Shown piece by piece: positions 47,610 through 59,062 of a stretch of 64,000 bases of DNA. Every line of letters starts with the position of its first letter. Within the stretch, counting starts at the first letter, position 1. The stretch comes from Branchiostoma belcheri (taxonomy: Eukaryota > Chordata > Leptocardii > Amphioxiformes > Branchiostomatidae): positions 7,508,865 to 7,572,864 of the forward strand of contig NW_017803909.1 of the NCBI RefSeq assembly GCF_001625305.1, written 5' to 3'. Position numbers and translations under genes: made by a program. The notes under the pieces were generated by a model that worked only from the letters and a program-made list of their open reading frames with translations, did no database searches and was not told the DNA's origin.

Positions 47610-47865
47610 CACACTTTTGTGGAACTGTCGCAAGGGTCTGTGCGGCTGCTATTCAGCGCCACCAGGTAACCTCAATAAGACTTTCCCCAACCGAAATTAG
47701 GTACCCATTCACTCCTGGGTGGAGTGAAGAAAGTCATGTTAAATGTCTTTCCCAAGGGCACAACGTCCGGGCACATGTCCAGATATGTCCAAGGTACAAC
47801 TCGGGATCGAACCCGGGTCTCGCCATTTCATAGTCAAACGCTCTACCACTGCACCATGCCACTCG
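47610..47865 (-). mobile_element. tRNA-derived SINE, different head, same core
   Basis: On the minus strand: A-box TGGTGCAGTGGTAGAGCG, B-box GGGTTCGATCCC, then a core with GCCCTTGGGAAAGACATTTA and CATGACTTTCTTCACTCC. The core matches the 3411 SINE although the tRNA heads differ. It lies in intron 2 of the DUF1295 gene. Confidence 0.7.
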
Positions 47866-47999
47866 ATGCCAGATTTCAGACTTGTGGAAACTACGACCTT
47901 GAGTTTTCATGACCTACAAGTTCTCCCCATTTCCTGTGTGAGACCCTTGGACCACCTGTCAATCTTCCTCACCCATGTGCTGTTATGCCTATCCCATTT

Positions 48000-50560
48000 C
48001 CTGTGTTTGACCTTTTGACCAATCATTCTGACTGTCAATCTTCCCCACTCTGTTAAATTATGTTGTACTCTGAAATTTTAATCCTTGTGAAGCTTTTCCT
48101 TTTCTTACTTCATGACATAGTACATGACAAACATGTACTACATGGAGGCTACCAGTCATATCTCTGACAACAGTTACAATAAAATACAAGCTCAATATGT
48201 TGTGATTCCTTCCAAGAATCTTTAAGACTCCCTGACAAAGAATGAATGAAAATGTAATTATCTAACTCCATTCTTATATCTTCAGAAGTAACAGACATTC
48301 ATAGCCTACCCTACAGCTGTCATAAAATTTGTTCTGATGGCACCAAGCAGATTCCTTTCAAAATGAAACATGGTGATTTATCACACTATGAAGGGATCCA
48401 AAATTTTACGAGAGCCAGAGCCTGAAGAAACATACAAGTACAATCTGAACAAAGATAATTATGATGTTTCTAAATCTTACTGAAAATATAAGTTACAGGT
48501 GCCGAGGTGGCTCAGACCTCTTTTCAAATTTGACAGTAAAAAAGGCTCACATATTCGGAGCCCAGAGGAAAGAGGATTTAATACTTGCCTACATCTAGTA
48601 CAAGCTACATTGTACATTACATAGTTAAACCAATGTAAGGTAAATCAAAGTACATACAAATGTATCATATATGATTACAGACGTTTAATTTGAAAGTTGT
48701 AGATTTTGCATGTGTTGGCCTGTTTTAGGATTCACAACACAGTTTTGACTGGTTATGGAGTTACAGTGTCACCTTACAGAGTGGCAAAACAGTTCAGCAC
48801 CCTGCATCTGGCACTTAACATGTACAAAGGATTGTCATCAAAGCCTCAGAGTGTTGTAACTACTATAGAATGTAATATTATGCACCATTGCTCCCCTGAT
48901 GGTACCAGACAACAGCCTTGTAAACAGGACAACATCTGTGCACCTATTAGAGCTAATAACATGTGGAGAGACTATATAAACAACAAACAAACCCAAATAA
49001 CACCAGGCTGGTGGATATGGTGGAAATCTTTGCTACAGGCATAAGGAGGCAGAATGAATTATATCATATATTATGTTTTTTGACTTCGTTCATTTTACAT
49101 TAAAACACATGGCAGGTTCATTTGCTAATATGCAAAGAGGCTGAATTGCGCATTTTAAGCATGATCTACATTGTATATTAGACAAGTAAGTCAAGCATGA
49201 TCTATATTTACATGATCTACATATTAAAAACATGTATACAATTACATTTATTACATTATGATGATGACATTATAAGAAATTGAAAAGGTTCTTAATAAGC
49301 TGTAATAATTGATGTTACAGTAATAATTGCTACTTAGTGATTTTAACAGGTATATTTGTTCAATAGGTGAGTGAGGTACGGGATAGGGCTGTTTTTGTAG
49401 TGGTTTGTTTTTGCCAGTGGGATGCAGAGTTGTTGGAAACTTTTAAGGTTTTTAGCATTTGAATATCAATAAAACAAAGAGTTTTCAATAATATGTTCCA
49501 CAAAATCTATGAGACTGTGAAATTTGATTTCATCAATGTTGCATGGTACAAAAATGTATATCCTAGCATTAATATTATATACATGTACATCACTGCACCA
49601 TTAAACATGCCTCATTTTTTTGAAGAACAACCCTTGGCAAATGGAACAAACCAGTGCAAATGAGAATATACAGAACAATTTCTGCGGTAATGTGCTGTAC
49701 ATAAAACAAACGTTAATATTCTGATGCAGACGCATTATACAAAATGGCCTGCAATTGTTACCGCAGAATGAAGTCTTTCATAACGGTTTTATCGACACTC
49801 CTATATGGCTATAACGTCTATGTTGTCTGTGTATTGAGTATAATGCCGCCTGTAAGTCCCTGATCTTATGATGTATGAACGGCATTTAGACACAAAGCCC
49901 TTGTTCCTTCTACCTGCTGAAACTGATGCCAAATTAATCCCCAAAATGAGGTAGATTTATTGGTCAATAGACACATGTATGCCTGGCTGTCTGCATTGCC
50001 AACAGTTCCTTATGATGGATGGCTCAATAACTACACACTGGTAACATAATAATAATCTTTAAACACAGCCTGCATAAAGGTATATACTTCAATTGGGACA
50101 AAGGCTTTAGAAATGGGGAGGACTAAAGTGCCAACATTTGCTTTTAGCCCATGCAGAATATTTCTCTTTTCTAGCTAAACATGCTATGTGGGATACATAC
50201 ATCAGATTTAGCCAAAAGGTAGCAGCTGTAGATGCCCATATATGGAGGTCTATCCCATTGACTGTCCGACCCCCTATGTGATTTCTTGTATATATGGGAC
50301 AATAAAGTATACTTCCAAGCCATCATCATTTCAACTTCAGGGGTTTAAAAAAGTCTGGCTCCGGCACCATCTTACAAGGGTTTGGTCACAATTATAAAAA
50401 AATTCCAGAGATGTGAGATTCCATTCCTGGGGATAAAATTCCTGTACAATTCCTAAAATTCTAGTAAACTGCACACAATACTGCACCTTGCCAAAAAAGG
50501 CAACTTTAAGACACAGAAGAATGGCCAAGGAACATTTAAAAAAGCAATGGTGAACGAAAA
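48000..50560. other. Intron 2, no gene recognised
   Basis: Unique AT-rich sequence; an open frame at 48706-49044 on the plus strand has no splice support or recognisable motif. Confidence 0.4.
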
Positions 50561-50744
50561 GTTAAGAATTACATGTACACAGCCAACAACTGATCTTTCA
50601 GTACCAAGGACAGCATATGAATGGCTATCACATGACTTCCCATGATGCTTTGAACAGGAAGTACCCAGTGGTGCAAAGGTATAAAACTTTGTGCCATTCT
50701 TTGCAATTTCTTACAATAGCATACATGCAATGCAATACATTTTA

Positions 50745-51020
50745 TTACGTTTACCAACGGAAAACATATTGTTTTTGCTCTGCTTCCTCTTCCTCTACTT
50801 CTCCAAACCAATAAGGTCAATGACCTGAATCAGACGTCTGTCACCATGGTAACTGGTGCTGGGTTACATCATGTTGCAATTTTATAGCAGGAGGGATTTA
50901 GACTCCTGTCTGACCATATACATATATGAAAGTCAATGTGTTTGACTAAGAATTAACAGAGCAGACCATATGTGAAAGTAAACATTATGCATTTGCTTTG
51001 TACACGTTACCTTTCTAGTT
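50745..51020 (+). repeat. Same dispersed repeat, copy 2, abutting exon 2
   Basis: Ends about 70 bp from the exon 2 donor of the DUF1295 gene (51089) inside intron 2. Confidence 0.6.
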
Positions 51021-51088
51021 TCGATTTTTTTCTATGATTACCCAGCAACAGCTGCAATAATAACAACAACGACAAAATTCGAACAAAC

Positions 51089-51250
51089 CTGGAATGTCCA
51101 GAATCCTGCGAACGCACACAAGTTGTCCCTCTTGTCGTCGAACCGTTTGTCTTCCCCTATCTTGATGATGCGGTAGAGAAGGTAACCTGACAGCCGGATG
51201 CCCCAGGCACACACGAACGCCGTCACCAGGATCTGTCGGACCGAGAACGT
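51089..51250 (-). CDS. DUF1295-family protein, coding exon 2
   Basis: Encodes residues 60-113 (54 codons, phase 0 at both ends). The acceptor is CTCCTCCGCAG|ACG and the donor TTCCAG|GTTTGT. It contains a transmembrane stretch (about residues 64-85, with ILVTAFVCAWGIRLSGYLL) and then a basic/acidic loop (KIGEDKRFDDKR, about 90-101) typical of this family's cytosolic loop. The intron before it is about 5.6 kb and the one after about 3.7 kb. A dispersed repeat ends only about 70 bp beyond the donor, inside the following intron. Confidence 0.92.
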
Positions 51251-51679
51251 CTGCGGAGGAGAGATAAAACGGGAGGGTCAGGGGTCACATTTGACGATGA
51301 AACTTAGAAACACAGTTGGTGATAGAAGCAGAAATTCTTCTACATGAACTCACATGGAAGATAAAAACAGATTGCAAGTGTTCATAAGTTCTACTTCAAG
51401 GTGACCTAATTCATTCATTTTAAAACCCTTGTCCTGCGGGACCCATATATATATATATGGGTTGCACATACAGTACCATCTAGTATATAGTACCCTGTAT
51501 ATGTATAATTTGGGGTTACTTCTCGTGTAACGCATCACACCGCAGCGAAACACAACAAATGCGGTAGTAACTACGACACCGCATGGCAAAAAAAGTCAAG
51601 GGCCTGTGACCTGATTAAGACTTCAAATTATTTGAAAAATTGCCAGCAGGACAAGGGTTAAATATCTTCTGTTTGGTAC

Positions 51680-51955
51680 ATTTACTGTAATTATGTTTAC
51701 CAAAGGAAAAAAAATTGTTTCTGCTTAGTTTCTTCCTCTTCTTCTCCCAACAAATAAGGTCAATGACCTGAACCAGACATCTATCACCATGGTAACTAGT
51801 GTTGGCTTACATCATGTTGCAATTTTATAGCAAGAGGGATTTAGACTCCTGTTGCCATATATATGAATGTGTTTGAGTCAGAATTAAAAGAGCAGACCAT
51901 ATGCAAAGGTAAACATTACGCATTTGCTTTGCAAATGTTACCTTTCAAGTTCAAT
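51680..51955 (+). repeat. Same dispersed repeat, copy 3
   Basis: Begins near ATTATGTTTACCAAAGG and ends AATGTTACCTTTC, in intron 1 upstream of exon 2; together with copy 2 it brackets exon 2 in direct orientation. Confidence 0.6.
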
Positions 51956-53176
51956 TTGTCTTTATGTTAGCAAACTTTCACAGTCTGTGGAAAATGGACG
52001 TGCTCACAGAACTTGATCTTCAAGGCAGCGGGAGATGGGGGTGAAAAACCACGATCGCGCGTCCTTGGCAAGGATATGCATTTTCATTTATTGAATTCTG
52101 CTTCTACATGAAGTATGTCCTCTGGAGCACTGGGTGACACCGAAGGTCAACATCACCATTTATGGAACCCCATCCAACCAATCAGATGCGAGCATGGTGG
52201 GGAGTTATATGGCAAGGGTCAAGTGTCAGTCTTTTATATTACAGTCTACTTACTGTGGATGCAGTGAAAGGTAATGAAAAACACTGTCTAATCAAATATG
52301 ACACAGTAAAGTTGGGTTCTACCTATATTGCTGCCATTGAATTCCATTAATGATACACGTACATATTCAAAATTGAATGTTACTGGCTGAGTATTAATGA
52401 ATTCACAAAAACTCTCAATGCAACATACTGTACATCCCAGAGATTTGAAATCCCTGATTTCTTGTTCAATACGGAAATAAGGTTAACTGTATGAAATGGA
52501 AGAATGAAGTCAGTTCTAACTTGATAACATAGATGGCACAGTACCCCAAAAGGAATTATATACAATATACGTAGTCTTCCAGGAGTTGTTTTTCTGCTTC
52601 ATGCTGTATCCTTGAATAATAATTGTAATAATCAATATGTCAAGATTAAATATGTTTCCACAGATTGTAATCTACTAATTCTCGTACTAATCAACCCATT
52701 GTTCTCTGACAAAACAGTTCAATTGTGTTGTATAATTGTATTCTAGGATAAGTCATTGAAATGAGGTACTGAGATGGCTGACACCACCAAATCCAAGATG
52801 GCTGACACCACACCTGTGCATATGTATGCACACCCGAATGCCCCGTTAGGACCTGTTCAAAAATCAATGCATCCTGCACGCAGCTGCATACCAAACAAGT
52901 GCATCCCCAAGTCTACCCCGCATGTGATGCATACAAATTCCCCGCCACCGCATTTTTACGTCCTCCGCAAATTGGAAACCCTTGTCTGGTGGCTAATGGC
53001 TCGGTAATGTGCTTTTGCCTGGAACAATGAGCGATATCAAAATGGCTGCCATTTCTATGAGCTTGCATTTGCCCAAGTTCATTACGTGGATGTAAAATCA
53101 ATCTGTCATTTGGGTTTAGTGATGGCCCACAAGCCAAAAGGACTTTGTGGCCGTTCCTGTACATATATGTCTCCGA

Positions 53177-53583
53177 GGCCACAGCAAGTTATTCTTATGG
53201 ATGACATCAGCACGTGCATTAATTTTCGCCTGATTTTGGAAAAAGAAAAAGAAATTTTGTTGCCTCCTGACAGTGGTCAACATGCCGAAAATGGGCAAAG
53301 ATGTCTGCTGCCATGCTGGAAGGTGGATGGCAGATAACTATGAAGAGAGGAGACAAGAAAAGGCTCTGATTTCTTACTTTGATGCAGTGATATGTGATGC
53401 TGGCTATGTATACATGTATATGATGTTCCCACTGAATCAAAACTATTTTATGAACAATGATTGAGTCAAAATTTTAAAATGTAGGAACCTTATTTTTTCG
53501 GCCCACCTTGTTTTTTTTTGCCCACTCACATTAGATTTGGAGTCTGCGAAGGATGTAATCCATAAAATTTACTTGCTGTGGCC
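53177..53583. mobile_element. Harbinger-type MITE family B, GGCCACAGCAAGTTA variant
   Basis: Same variant as the 15331 copy. Right flank TAA, left flank GAG (duplication lost). It contains the same short frame, here longer: MPKMGKDVCCHAGRWMADNY then EERRQEKALISYFDA. Confidence 0.7.
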
Positions 53584-54415
53584 TAAACGATGATATTGAT
53601 CTGGTAGGGTCAATAGCCTTGTATCCTCCAATCCTTACTGAACCACTGTTATTTAAGATGAGTAAAAGGATACCGCTAACGGTGACTATAAAATGTGATG
53701 AATGTTAAAGTCGCTATATGGTTTTATGTTTGAACTTTCATTTCAAATTTTAATATATGAAACAAATTATTGGATGCTGTTATGGCAAAAGAAAGTATTA
53801 CTGGGTGGTAATATGCTGGATAAACAATAAGGTATTTCTATTTTTTATGTAGATATATATTGATTGATGACAGCACTTTTTTTGGAGGGAAAGGGCACCG
53901 GTGAAGAAAAGAAAAATAAAATAGAGGAATTTCAAATGAAATTTGCATACAATAATAGTTCTTTAGACAGAACCTTCAAAAGAAAATGTAGCACCAACAA
54001 CAATGGATAGTTGTAAGATGAAATATTATAATATTTGTCACACATGGGAATATGATTTTAATATCAATTTTTCTCACGTGTAAATGACACACAGTTGGTG
54101 TGTTAGAACTAACACCACATGAACATGTGCCAAGAACATTGACCAGCTAGCAAAGCATCCATTGAAAATTCAATGTTTCAACACACAAAGTAGCCAATAC
54201 CTTCCTAACGCTAGTACATTATGTATCTACTGAAAATGAAATATTGATCATATTTCTCCCCCATGTCCCTCTGGGGTTATATCAACCTTTAGTATGCCAA
54301 CTTATGTTTTTATTTACCTTCTGTGTGAGAGAAACTCAAAGGGAGTAATTATTTTCTTCTCTGGGTTTCTTCTACCTTCTGTGGCCAAATACGCAATCAT
54401 AGCTACATGCAAATG

Positions 54416-54750
54416 CAGGGCTCGAAATTCATTTATGGGAATAGGTGCACTGGTGCAATATTGGGTGCACAAATTTTTTTGGTGCATCATATAAGATAAG
54501 TAGAATGTCAGCAAAAACTCATTATGTTTCATTTCTAAAGTAAAGTACTCTTACAATGATTTTTAATTATTTTTCTGACACCTACAGGGTTAAGACTGCT
54601 GTATACACTATTATAGTTTATACATTTAACAATTCTTTACACATGTAAATCTACAAAAATATTTGGTGGTGCACTCACAGAAAAAATTTGGTGCACAGCT
54701 CCAAAGTTGGGTGCACTAAGGTGCACATGCACCCAGTATTTCGAGCCCTG
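54416..54750. mobile_element. CAGGGCTCGAAAT inverted-repeat element, second copy
   Basis: Same family as 30940-31292 in inverted orientation, with the same GTGCAC clusters near both ends. No clear target duplication. Confidence 0.62.
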
Positions 54751-55623
54751 ACATGTGCACGTACATAGGGTGTCATGCTCTCATTTCATGGTCAAATGAC
54801 ATTGATATTGATATGAGTGCAGCTTGGGCCAATAACACCCTGGGGTGTTAGTTTTATTCTTTTTCTCATGAAGGAATTTCAATTATTTTATGGGCACAAG
54901 CAAGTAAAATATCAGCAGGGCATATACACAGTAGTTGGAACAAACAACCTGGCTGTTATGTTTCCAACATTGACAGTCAAGTCAACACATCGTTAAGGAA
55001 ATTACAAGCATATCAACACAGATATTACGATGACATGACAACACAAAATTATTTGTCAAACAACAAAACTAGTGAATTTTGAACCTGCTATGGGATAACT
55101 GGTAAGTTCCAATAATGGTCAAGCAAAGAACATGACTAAAGCAGGCTCTCCATAAAGACTTCTTTCTTCAGATCTCCCTAACTTAACAAAGTTCCCACGA
55201 AAAGAACTACAGTATGACTGAACCATACCATTTGTGTAGCAGCCTAACTCAGCTATCATACCCAGAGCAAAGTTGTTATGACTAACTCTGTAATAAAGTG
55301 CATTCCTGCAGGCAAAAAAATGCTCAACACGTCAAATTGCAAATGACAGGCTCCCTAACTCCACAGACTCACTACCAGAACTAGCAGTTAGGGGGACTCA
55401 AGAAGGACACCTTGTGGTTCAGAAGCAGAATTGCAGATACTACAATTGCTGCAATGTGGATGAAAATCAGTAGGTGGCATGACAATTACACATGCTCAGA
55501 CAGTCCACATACACAGTAGTGCCATGTACTTCAATCTGTAGTGTTTCAACTCCCAGCTTAAAACACAGTGAAGGCCTACTGGAAATTTACAGTATCTCAA
55601 AACTTTCCTAACACAATTCAACA

Positions 55624-55882
55624 GGGGTGTCAGAGTATACAGTGCAATTTTACGAAACACAGTGCATCTTTATGGAATACAGTGCAATTTTACGGGATAC
55701 AGTACAATCGTATTAGACTAAGTATACAGTGCAATTTTACGGAATACAGTGCCAAGGGTTGCGAAGCTGGTGTGTTACGCCGAAGGGCGGTTATACCGGC
55801 CATACCGAAACAGAAGGGTTGTCCTTCATGAGTTGCACTGTATACTAGTAAAATTGCACTGTATACTCACTCTGGCAACCCT
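55624..55882. mobile_element. Inverted-repeat element built of ~20-bp ATACAGTGCAATTTTACGGA units
   Basis: Ends are related inverted repeats (left GGGGTGTCAGAGTATACAGT; right ACTGTATACTCACTCTGGCA then ACCCT). The interior carries several direct copies of a unit like ATACAGTGCAATTTTACGGA, and inverted copies on the right. Candidate 8-bp target duplication: ATTCAACA (55616-55623) and ATTCAAGA (55883-55890), 7 of 8 matching. The 52-bp LINE-tail insertion is nested inside. Confidence 0.55.
55762..55813 (+). mobile_element. 52-bp LINE-tail insertion with 8-bp target duplication
   Basis: Just the conserved LINE tail (CGAAGCTGGTGTGTTACGCC ... CCGAAACAG) flanked by perfect direct repeats AAGGGTTG at 55754-55761 and 55814-55821. 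This is an extremely 5'-truncated retrotransposition product, inserted within another inverted-repeat element. Confidence 0.75.
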
Positions 55883-56828
55883 ATTCAAGAAACACTCTAC
55901 TTTTGCAAGGAAGGCTGTTACAAATAGACTAGTGTTATACAATCTTTTGTTTCATCAAAAAGGAGCTACATGTGTAACTGTCTACACTACAATGTAGGCT
56001 GATGAATCGGCTGCGGTATCACTTCTCCCAACTCGAGTATGATACATGATCTAGACTATCATCACTGCCATGCAATACAAAGCTTCTAGCCTGCACAAAA
56101 GGACCGTACTATTGGAAATCCTTCAATACCAAGTGACAACTGATATTTGTCTCAGACTTGCCGAAGGTTTCGGCTCCAATATTCTATTTCCGTCCAGTCG
56201 GTTCAATGCAATTTTCCATCAAGGACCTACAAAAGCACCAGCCCTGAAGCAACCCGCGGCAGCTTTAAATGAACCTGCGATCCCTTCGGATTGGACCGGT
56301 TCAAAAATTTCTCCTGGGTCGATACTTTGCAAGTCTATTTTCTGCTAAAGCATCAGACGAGCTACATGGGTAAGCTTTAAAAGTATTAGAACGATAAGGA
56401 TTATACGCTTTTTGCACACAGATTTTTTCTAATACGAAGTATTAGTATGCAGATAAAATAGATAGAATTCAAATTGAATCAAAAAAATGTACTATACAAG
56501 AGCATTTCTTATCATTAACTTATCATGCAACCTTTAAATCAACCACTATCATCAATGAACCTAATTGTTGACTTCAATTCTATACAGGTAAATTAAATCA
56601 AGCCGAGGATATCTACAAGTTACTCTGTAATAATGAAAAGATGTTGCTTTTGAATACAAACCCATACACTAAATCTTGTCAACAATACTTTTAGGATTGT
56701 ACCTGTCAATCCGTATACCTGAGATTCCTTCAAAAACACAATCTGATTCACTATTATTCTAATAATAATACAATGACCTTGGATAACATCATCACTGTAG
56801 CTGTAACTTCACAGGTGTGATTGATTAC

Positions 56829-57005
56829 CTGTGCAAGAAGAAGTGTCATCAACGCCAGCACCATGAAATTTGTCCCTCCCGCAAAATCCGTGACCTTGTC
56901 GAATCTGAAGGTCGCCGCTATGCCGAAAAAGAAGATCTGCATGGCCGCTGTGATGATGGCGCATAGCAGGAGGTTGTTGGGGTCCACAAAGTGGATGGGT
57001 TTCAT
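56829..57005 (-). CDS. DUF1295 / steroid 5-alpha-reductase-like membrane protein, coding exon 1 of 5
   Basis: First coding exon of a 312-residue protein; the five exons are 57005-56829, 51250-51089, 47421-47223, 46390-46195 and 23158-22954. It encodes residues 1-59. The start is the ATG at 57005: its context GCCGCCATGA is a near-ideal Kozak site, and an in-frame TGA lies six codons upstream. It begins MKPIHFVDPNN, followed by a hydrophobic segment (about residues 11-33) and a second at about 47-59 that runs on into exon 2. The donor CAG|GTAATC leaves phase 0. The family (DUF1295, COG3752) is related to the C-terminal domains of steroid 5-alpha reductases and isoprenylcysteine methyltransferases. 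Its members are integral membrane proteins with unproven substrates, so an NADPH-linked reductase role is inference only. Family assignment is strong because of exons 3-5. Confidence 0.92.
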
Positions 57006-57110
57006 GGCGGCAGCTGTCAATCACTGTCAATCAAATCAAGTCCTGCCAATCACTGTCACCACACCCATCGAGTGACCTTCTGCGGGAATCACGGCATGTT
57101 TGCGGCGGGG
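57006..57110 (-). promoter_or_regulatory. 5' UTR of the DUF1295 gene with minimal uORF and probable upstream acceptor
   Basis: Between 57110 and the start codon the minus strand reads as leader. Its distal end is preceded by a strong polypyrimidine tract ending TTTTTCCTCCAG (AG at 57112-57111), so an additional non-coding first exon upstream is likely. The leader holds a two-codon upstream ORF, ATG CCG TGA, at 57097-57089. The upstream exon and its donor could not be placed. Confidence 0.5.
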
Positions 57111-57112
57111 CT

Positions 57113-57640
57113 GGAGGAAAAAGAGAGAAAAAAAAACAGTAGTATTAGCGGCGAATAACGTCGGGTCAATTCACAGAACCATTAGTACAAGCCACGCTGT
57201 GGGGAGAAAGATTTGAGCTGGCACCGGTTGCCAATTTCCCCATCTGAGGCATGGATCAGTTCCAAGGCAAGAAAAGAGCAGATACATGGGAGAGATAAGT
57301 ACACTGCCAGGGTTCCACGCCGCGTATATCAAAGCTACCATCCACATTGGCATCTGTACAGCATATCGGCGGCAGACCATTCACTTTAGCGGTACACAAT
57401 ATAAATCAACCACTGCACCCTCCATTTTCCATTCACCCATGCACAGATTGCACAAAGCACACCCTTCAACAGTTGTAGATTACGCCAAGACTTTTGAACC
57501 CGTTTATACGCCAGACTTTTGAATTCTTCAGAGATCGGTTCACAGTTCTAGCTCGGCCGTGCACTTTAATTTGTTCCCGCTGATTTGAATTCACCGCAAC
57601 ATACTGAGCATTGCTACACGGTTCTTTTGGAAAACGATAC
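57113..57640. other. 5' flank of the DUF1295 gene, no further gene recognised
   Basis: Mostly unique sequence with a few CpG-containing patches (near 57150-57165 and 57315-57330) and no dispersed repeat that I recognise. It is the most plausible place for the promoter and any non-coding first exon of the minus-strand gene, but no TATA box or initiator could be fixed. Confidence 0.3.
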
Positions 57641-57904
57641 ATGCCACATTAATTGGTATCTGGAAAAGGAGACACTAGGGGCGTTTGGTGTCGTGCCAAG
57701 CATAGAATTTGGAGACAGCCGGAAAGACACATAAAAAGTCTTTGTGTAGAATCTCTAATGTACTGTAATAAAAGGAGTGATAAAATAACAGTCATGACTG
57801 AATAACTAACTAAGACAAAATATTTGCCTTCTTCAATTTCTTGTGCATTTATAAACAAAGCTAGAATAAATATGAAGTTCTTCATACATCTTATCTTATC
57901 TTAT

Positions 57905-58100
57905 ACATACACAGTTTCAGTTTCAGTTTATTTGTTTTACCAGTAATTACAGCTCAGGCCATTTTGGCCTGCTTTTCAGGTAATCCTGGATACACATAAA
58001 ATGCATACAACAAATACACAGTACGTACTAAACAATTAGTAAAATTATACAATATACTCAACATCAACTACCTCAAGTCATGTTCTTAATGACCTGTTTA
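57905..58100 (-). mobile_element. Probable LINE 3' UTR with (CTGAAA)n tail
   Basis: The minus strand reads ...AAGCAGGCCAAAATGGCCTG, AATTACTGGTAAAACAAATAAA, then AACTGAAACTGAAACTG. A tandem hexamer after AATAAA is typical of some non-LTR retrotransposon ends. Confidence 0.4.
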
Positions 58101-58795
58101 AAAGTCCTGAGACTAAGGAGACAGATACACACGTATATGTTGTAAACATAATATATATTTTAGTTATTGTCACATACATTTGTGATATTCTTCAGATGTA
58201 GAACAGACCTTTCATTGTCCTTTCAGGGATATTAAAAAAATTGCTCCATCTAAATGTAATTGTACCTACTAACCCGCGATCATTATGTGAAACTAGGTCT
58301 GCAAATACAGATGCAATAAAAGACCTGTATAGGTGAGACAATGTCTGAGATGTGTGTGTGCATGCCGTTGTAGGATAAGGATGTGTAATTTAAAGTCTAT
58401 CAGATACTGGAAAATGCAAAAGTCAAACCCAGTTTGCAAATGCAGGGCTTTCTTTACTGTGACAGTTTGTCAGTTTTGCCCATGAGGCTTGGATGTACAT
58501 GTACACAATCATATTACCTTTAACACCGTAATCCGTAATTTTCATCATTAAAATCCACACCTGTCCATCTCATTTATAATCCCGTACGACAATTAATCAG
58601 GCAACTGCTTCAGCTGAGACTTAACACCGAGTAATCTCTGCTCCTTTTGCAAAATCTCACCGTTCATCTGCACAGATCGATATGTTGTTACTTTTCCTTC
58701 ATGTTTCAAACCTATCAAACATGGAAAAGTATGTACAACTGCATCAATGGTTAACAGCATTATGGACATAAATATTTCCATTTCAAGATGTATAC

Positions 58796-59055
58796 TAGAA
58801 AGGTAACATTTGCAAAGCAAAATGCATAATGTTTACCTTCGCATATGGTCTGCTCTGTTAATTCTTACTCAAACACATTCACATGTATGGTGACAGGAGT
58901 CTAAACCCCTCCTGCTATAAAATTGCAACATGATGTAACCCAACACTAGTTACCATGGTGACGGATGTCTGGTTCAGGTCATTGGCCTTAATTGTTGGGA
59001 GAAGAGGAAGAAGAAGAGGAAACAGAGCAAAAACAATGTTTTCCTTTCATTAACA
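58796..59055 (-). repeat. Same dispersed repeat, copy 4 (inverted)
   Basis: Reverse complement of copies 1-3, starting AAAGGTAACATTTGCAAAGC. Its right end is adjacent to the MITE at 59063. Confidence 0.6.
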
Positions 59056-59062
59056 TAAATAA

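Larger units (their letters stand above)
53600..56750. other. Intron 1, no gene besides listed elements
   Basis: Unique sequence around the two listed inverted-repeat elements; no exon-like frame. Confidence 0.4.

Noticed and set aside
47790-47865. Functional tRNA gene on the minus strand
   Set aside because: Same reason: the tRNA-like head continues directly into the shared SINE core.
48706-49044. 112-codon plus-strand open frame
   Set aside because: No ATG at its start, no recognisable motif, and antisense within an intron.
55624-55882. CRISPR-like array
   Set aside because: The repeated ~20-bp units are in both orientations, unevenly spaced, and have no spacer-like unique segments; the genome is eukaryotic.
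57006-57020. Extending the DUF1295 protein five residues upstream of the ATG
   Set aside because: The extension would start at TTG, directly after an in-frame TGA; the ATG at 57005 has an excellent Kozak context.
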